Translations under genes and position numbers: made by a program | The notes under the pieces: generated by a model | Database searches by the model: none | Told to the model about the DNA's origin: nothing | The model's input: only the letters and a program-made list of their open reading frames with translations | Source: Caulobacter sp. | GTDB lineage: Bacteria > Pseudomonadota > Alphaproteobacteria > Caulobacterales > Caulobacteraceae | DNA length: 7,283 nucleotides | Assembly (NCBI GenBank): GCA_028291125.1 | Contig: JAQGIN010000226.1 | Location: 1 to 7,283, forward strand | Direction: 5' to 3' | In this document: positions 4,578 through 7,283 of the stretch, in pieces | Position numbering within the stretch: position 1 is the first letter of the stretch | How the letters are laid out: every line of letters begins with the position of its first letter

Positions 4578-5857
4578 CCGCCCTGGAACAGGCCACGGTC
4601 GGCCGGGTCACCCGGCGGCTGATGCCGCTGTTCTGCCTGATGTACCTGGTCGCCTATATCGATCGGCAGAACGTCTCCTACGCCAAGCTGGAGATGGTGC
4701 AGGTGCTGGGGCTGAGCGAGTCGGCCTACGGCCTGGGCGCCTCGCTGTTCTTCATCGGCTATTTCCTGTTCGAGGCCCCGGCCAATCTGATCCTGGCCAA
4801 GGTCGGGGCGCGGCTGTGGTTCGCGCGGATCATGTTCACCTGGGGGCTGGTGACCATCGCCCTGGGCTTCACCCAGAACGCGGCGATGTTCTACGCCTTG
4901 CGCTTCCTGCTCGGCGTCACCGAGGCGGGGTTCTTCCCCGGCGTGCTCTATGTCCTGACCCTGTGGTACCCACAGGGCCACCGGGCCCGCATGGTCGGCT
5001 GGTTCATGATCGCCAGCGCCGTCGCCAACGCCGTCGGCTCGGTGGTGGGCGGCGCCCTGCTGGATCTCGACAACCTGCTGGGCCTGCAAGGCTGGCAGTG
5101 GGTGTTCATCGCCACGGGCATCCCGGCCGTGTTGCTGGCGCCTTATGTGCTGCTTCGCCTGCCCAGCCGCCCGGCCGACGCGCGCTGGCTGCGGCCCGAG
5201 GAGAAGGCCTGGCTGGCGCAGACCCTCGACGCCGAGACCGGCGGCGCGCCGGTCGACCATCGCGGGGCCTGGCGGGTGATCCTCGACTGGCGGGTGCTGC
5301 TGCTGGCCGGCCTCTATATCGGCATGCCGCTGGGGGCCTACGGCCTCAGCTACTGGCTGCCGACCATCGTCAAGAGCTTCGGGGTGTCCAACACCGCCAA
5401 CGGCTTCATCAACCTGATCCCCTGGACCCTGGTGGCGGTCGCCCTGTGGTGGGTGCCGCGGCACGCGGCGCGCCACGGGGCCAGCGCCTGGCACGTGGCC
5501 GGGCCGACCTTGATCGCCGCCGCCGCCCTGATCCTCAGCGTCGTGGTCCCCGGCCCGGTGCTGAAGTTTTCCATGCTGTGCATCGCGGCCCCGGCGGTGT
5601 TCTCGGCCCAGCCGGTGTTCTGGAGCCTGCCGCAGGGCTTCCTGACCGGGGCGCGGGCCGCGGCCGGCATCGCGGTGATCAATTCAGTCGGCAATCTGGG
5701 CGGCTTCATCGCCCAGAACCTGGTGCCGCAGGTGCGCGACGCCACCGGCAGCGACCTGGCCCCGATGCTGGCCCTGGCCGCCGCCCTGGTGGTCACCAGC
5801 CTGCTGGTGTTCTACGCGATGGGGCGGCTGAAGAGGGCGGGGCCTGGAGCGGTCTAG
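4574..5857 (+). CDS. MFS transporter, anion:cation symporter (ACS) type
   Basis: The 427-residue protein has the usual length and 12-helix pattern of the major facilitator superfamily. The opening RRLMPLFCLMYLVAYIDRQNVSYAKL (residues 14-39, with the DRQN signature at 30-33) and FLLGVTEAGFFPGVLYVLTLWYP (111-133), followed by HRARMVGWFMIASA, are typical of the ACS branch, which imports organic acids such as tartrate, phthalate or glucarate with protons or cations. The central cytoplasmic loop lies at about 196-235 and the second half begins at about 241. The C-terminal NSVGNLGGFIAQNLVP (370-385) is also conserved in this branch. The substrate cannot be deduced, since no catabolic enzyme or regulator is adjacent. 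The start lacks its own ribosome-binding site and overlaps the stop of a 14-codon ORF. Transcription likely ends in REPIN C. Confidence 0.95.
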   Translation: MTALEQATVGRVTRRLMPLFCLMYLVAYIDRQNVSYAKLEMVQVLGLSESAYGLGASLFFIGYFLFEAPANLILAKVGARLWFARIMFTWGLVTIALGFTQNAAMFYALRFLLGVTEAGFFPGVLYVLTLWYPQGHRARMVGWFMIASAVANAVGSVVGGALLDLDNLLGLQGWQWVFIATGIPAVLLAPYVLLRLPSRPADARWLRPEEKAWLAQTLDAETGGAPVDHRGAWRVILDWRVLLLAGLYIGMPLGAYGLSYWLPTIVKSFGVSNTANGFINLIPWTLVAVALWWVPRHAARHGASAWHVAGPTLIAAAALILSVVVPGPVLKFSMLCIAAPAVFSAQPVFWSLPQGFLTGARAAAGIAVINSVGNLGGFIAQNLVPQVRDATGSDLAPMLALAAALVVTSLLVFYAMGRLKRAGPGAV

Positions 5858-5901
5858 GGAATGATCCGCACTGCCTGACCATGGGAACGCCTCCCATCTA
5901 G

Positions 5902-5997
5902 CCATCATCCCCGCGAAAGCGGGGACCGCGGCTTTTTCTGAAACCCACGGCGCTTGACGATAAAACGCCTGGGTCCCCGCTTTCGCGGGGATGATGG
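5902..5997. repeat. REPIN C: paired inverted repeat with perfect 26-base arms
   Basis: Positions 5902-5927 and 5972-5997 are perfect reverse complements over 26 bases, and the match extends to TAG/CTA beyond one bulged base. Each arm contains its own hairpin, CCCCGC-GAAA-GCGGGG (5909-5924) and its complement (5975-5990), with a GAAA tetraloop in one orientation. The ends read ATCATCC at one side and GGACC at the other. It lies between the convergent transporter and lipoprotein genes, where it can serve as a bidirectional terminator. A further small hairpin, ATGGGA/TCCCAT, lies just before it at 5881-5897. Confidence 0.85.
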
Positions 5998-6024
5998 GCT
6001 ATGGGGATCTGACGAGGTCACACC

Positions 6025-6456
6025 CTAAGGCTTCGGCTGCGCCTGCAGATCGGCCGGCCGCGCGGCGCAGCCCTTCAGGGTCTCGTGGCCAACCTCGGCC
6101 TGGGCGGCGAAGCCATAGACCCGGTCCGACATGCCGTCCGAACATTGGCCGGGGGTCAGGATCAGACGGATCGCCCCCATCGCCCACACCGCCGTCTCGC
6201 CCTCGACCTTCGGGCCGGGATTGGCGGCGGCGACATCGGCCTGGCCGGCTCGGCTGAGCGTCAGCCGGTCGGCGCGGATCTTCACGCCCCAGAACGGCTC
6301 GGTGCCGATCAGGTCGAAATCGCCGCTGAAGTCGGGTCCCGTCGGGGCCGAGGCCGGGGCGTCGGCGGGCGGGGCGGCCGGCTCGGATGCGCCCATCGGC
6401 TGCTCCCCGCAGGCGCTCAGGAGGGCGATCAGGGCGAAGGCGGCGAGACGGCGCAT
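6025..6456 (-). CDS. Lipoprotein with COG3650-like domain
   Basis: The 143-residue minus-strand protein starts at ATG 6456-6454. Residues 1-15 form a signal peptide with lipobox LSAC, so Cys16 would be lipidated. A Pro/Ala-rich linker (about 18-41) leads to a conserved domain: FDLIGTEPFWGVKI (47-60), AVWA (89-92), LILTPGQCSDGMSDRVYGF (98-116) and a final GC pair (129-130). The motifs GTEPFWG and CSDGMSDR-x-Y are, to my knowledge, typical of the uncharacterised COG3650 family; Cys105 and Cys130 could form a disulfide in the periplasm. Function is unknown. An AGGA lies 11 bases upstream, a weak ribosome-binding site. It converges on the transporter across REPIN C and diverges from the methyltransferase, with 47 bases between the two starts. 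Confidence 0.9.
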   Translation of the reverse strand: MRRLAAFALIALLSACGEQPMGASEPAAPPADAPASAPTGPDFSGDFDLIGTEPFWGVKIRADRLTLSRAGQADVAAANPGPKVEGETAVWAMGAIRLILTPGQCSDGMSDRVYGFAAQAEVGHETLKGCAARPADLQAQPKP

Positions 6457-6487
6457 GGCGGCGGCTATCCTGTGGGGCGGCCGCGAG

Positions 6488-6510
6488 GCTAGACTCGTTC
6501 GCGATGAGTC
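6488..6510 (+). promoter_or_regulatory. Methyltransferase start region: -10-like box and two GANTC sites
   Basis: GCTAGACT (6488-6495) partly matches the Caulobacter-type -10 (GCTANAWC). Seven to nine bases later is the ATG (6504), and no Shine-Dalgarno is visible, so the mRNA may be leaderless, which is common in this group. GACTC (6492-6496), inside the -10 box, and GAGTC (6506-6510), just after the ATG, are both GANTC sites, the target of the CcrM adenine methyltransferase. They form an inverted pair around the start codon. Confidence 0.35.
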
Positions 6511-7283
6511 GAAACGCCCCCTTCCGCTTCTACGAATTCTTCGCCGGCGGCGGCATGGCCCGGCTGGGGCTGGGCGACGCCTGGACCTGCGCCTTCGCCA
6601 ACGACTTCGACCCGGTCAAGGCCGCGACCTATCGCGCCAACCACGCCGATGCGGACCAGCATTTCCACCAGGGCGACGTCTGGAAGATCGCCCCCGCCGA
6701 CCTGCCCGGCCAGGCCGACCTGGCCTGGGCGTCGAGCCCCTGCCAGGACTTCAGCCTGGCCGGCGCCCGGGCCGGCCTGACCGGCGGCCGCTCCTCGGCC
6801 TTCTTCGGCTTCTGGAAGCTGATGCAGGCCTTGGACGCCGAGGGCCGCGCGCCCGCCACCATCGTCATCGAGAACGTCGTCGGCCTTCTGACCTCGCACG
6901 ACGGCGCCGACTTCACCGCCCTGTGCGCGGCCCTGGACGCCGCCGGCTACCGCTTCGGGGCGCTGGAGATCGACGCCGCCCGCTTCACCCCGCAGTCGCG
7001 GCCGCGGGTGTTCGTCGTCGCCACCCGCCGCGCGCCCGACGGCCTGATCGGCGACAGCCCGTTCCACAGCCGCGCCGTCCGCGCCGCCCATGCGCGGCTG
7101 CCAGACGCGCTGAAGGCCGGCTGGTTGTGGTGGGGCCTGGCCGCGCCACCGGCCCGCAACACCGACCTGGCCGCCCTGCTCGACCCCGACGCCGGGGCCG
7201 CCTGGCGCACCCCGGACCAGACGAAGGCCCTGCTGGCCTTGATGGCCCCGGCCCACCGCGCCGCCGTCGAGGCACGCCGCGCG
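6504..7283 (+). CDS. DNA (cytosine-5) methyltransferase, 3' truncated by the window edge
   Basis: An uninterrupted frame of 260 codons runs off the right edge. It shows the m5C methyltransferase motifs in order: motif I FYEFFAGGGMARLGLG (residues 9-24, S-adenosylmethionine binding), motif IV SSPCQDFSLAG with catalytic Cys80, motif VI IENVVGLL (Glu123-Asn124-Val125) and motif VIII QSRPRVFVVA (164-173). The following region (about 175-260) should be the start of the target-recognition part; motifs IX and X lie beyond the window. The enzyme transfers a methyl group to C5 of cytosine in a specific DNA site that cannot be predicted here. No restriction endonuclease is visible to its left, so it may be an orphan regulatory or protective enzyme. 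The start MSRNAPFRFYEFFAGGG is typical for the family. The gene lies divergent to the lipoprotein. Confidence 0.96.
   Translation, partial: MSRNAPFRFYEFFAGGGMARLGLGDAWTCAFANDFDPVKAATYRANHADADQHFHQGDVWKIAPADLPGQADLAWASSPCQDFSLAGARAGLTGGRSSAFFGFWKLMQALDAEGRAPATIVIENVVGLLTSHDGADFTALCAALDAAGYRFGALEIDAARFTPQSRPRVFVVATRRAPDGLIGDSPFHSRAVRAAHARLPDALKAGWLWWGLAAPPARNTDLAALLDPDAGAAWRTPDQTKALLALMAPAHRAAVEARRA

Noticed and set aside
4301..5494. 397-codon minus-strand ORF over the transporter
   Set aside because: Antisense artefact; the Gln/His/Gly-rich product lacks any motif, while the plus frame is a full MFS protein.
1..7283. CRISPR array, insertion sequence or prophage
   Set aside because: No regularly spaced direct repeats, no transposase or integrase reading frame and no phage genes are visible; the repeats present are inverted pairs.

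Overview
This 7.3 kb window is very GC-rich, with strong G/C bias at third codon positions. It looks like chromosomal DNA from an alphaproteobacterium, most likely Caulobacterales (Caulobacter or Phenylobacterium type). That placement is an inference. It rests on the lemA-TPM-TPM gene trio, repeat elements of a style I associate with this group, the apparent scarcity of GANTC sites, and overall composition. No search was possible.

Layout from left to right. Positions 1-552 hold no secure gene. They contain a chain of four adjacent hairpins ending in a T-tract (84-213), which is a candidate small RNA or 3'-end structure, then a paired inverted repeat (REPIN A, 262-394) and a likely lemA promoter (473-502). 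Positions 553-2819 form a tight three-gene envelope operon: a LemA lipoprotein, a secreted and membrane-anchored TPM-domain protein with a Gly-rich tail, and a second membrane TPM-domain protein, followed by a probable intrinsic terminator. A multi-hairpin repeat appears to have landed at the lemA/TPM junction and now supplies the N-terminal codons of the second gene. Positions 2909-4096 encode a complete thiolase, preceded by a TetR-type operator candidate resembling the PsrA fatty-acid regulator site. REPIN B (4101-4194) follows.

Positions 4097-4573 hold a possible 44-residue membrane peptide and a 14-codon upstream ORF with a strong ribosome-binding site. The stop of this small ORF overlaps the start of an MFS transporter of the anion:cation symporter type (4574-5857). 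REPIN C (5902-5997), with perfect 26-bp arms, lies between the transporter and a convergent minus-strand lipoprotein gene of the COG3650 type (6025-6456). Divergent from it, a DNA cytosine-5 methyltransferase starts at 6504 and runs off the right edge.

The genes are mostly housekeeping or envelope and metabolic functions, and I see no complete new defence or mobile system. The most unusual content lies between the genes. Three paired-hairpin repeats of different sequence share similar ends, and one of them shows a compensatory base change in its stem. A repeat has been built into a coding sequence. There is an unassigned structured stretch at the left end. Two GANTC sites bracket the methyltransferase start codon.
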